NCBI GenBank assembly: GCA_017883485.1
Contig: JADGNM010000180.1
Coordinates: forward strand, 1 to 5,809
From: Methanosarcina sp.
Lineage (GTDB): Archaea; Halobacteriota; Methanosarcinia; Methanosarcinales; Methanosarcinaceae
Direction of reading: 5' to 3'
Length of the DNA: 5,809 nt
Of the stretch, positions 5,767 to 5,809 are shown piece by piece. The position numbers were made by a program, and so were the translations under genes. The notes below the pieces were generated by a model. It was not told the origin of the DNA. It ran no database searches and saw only the letters and a program-made list of their open reading frames with translations. Position 1 is the first letter of the stretch. Every line of letters begins with the position of its first letter.

Positions 5767-5809
5767 TTAACTATATTAAACTCACACAATGGTACTTCAG
5801 TCATCCGCT

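Noticed and set aside
5789..5809. Start of a divergent plus-strand gene (ATG GTA CTT CAG, seven codons to the edge)
   Set aside because: The spacing from the TATA-like element at 5757-5766 would suit a leaderless start, but seven codons are too few to support a gene call.

Overview
The window looks like the chromosome of a euryarchaeon, most likely Methanosarcina or a close relative. The evidence is an archaeal wybutosine enzyme of the Taw2 type, AT-rich intergenic DNA with TATA-box-like elements at archaeal promoter spacing, and few clear Shine-Dalgarno sites. The genus is an inference from overall character; no 16S or taxon marker is present.

Positions 1-3698, all on the minus strand, hold what appears to be the 5' end of an extracellular contractile injection system (eCIS, phage-tail-like particle) cluster. 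In transcription order it contains a 129-aa protein of unknown function with a possible zinc site, a 723-aa double-AAA+ ATPase of the Afp15/Pvc15 type, a 198-aa DUF4255/Pvc16-N tail-terminator-like protein, and the first 125 residues of a small beta-rich protein that runs off the left edge. Sheath, tube, spike and baseplate genes would be expected further left but are not visible. The ATPase has an intact second AAA+ module and a first module with a damaged nucleotide site.

Positions 3699-4148 are a 450-base divergent intergenic region. It holds candidate promoters for both sides, direct and inverted repeats, and a decayed start of a secreted-protein gene: a signal peptide with an in-frame amber codon and a one-base frameshift, after which no coding sequence continues.

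Positions 4149-5180 (plus strand) encode Taw2, the aminocarboxypropyltransferase of tRNA-Phe wybutosine synthesis, behind a clear TATA box. It converges on a 150-aa two-helix membrane protein of unknown function (5263-5715, minus), which has its own strong TATA box at 5757-5766.

Taw2 and the membrane protein look like core-genome neighbours, while the injection-system cluster with the gene relic beside it looks like an accessory block. The two halves have no evident functional link.
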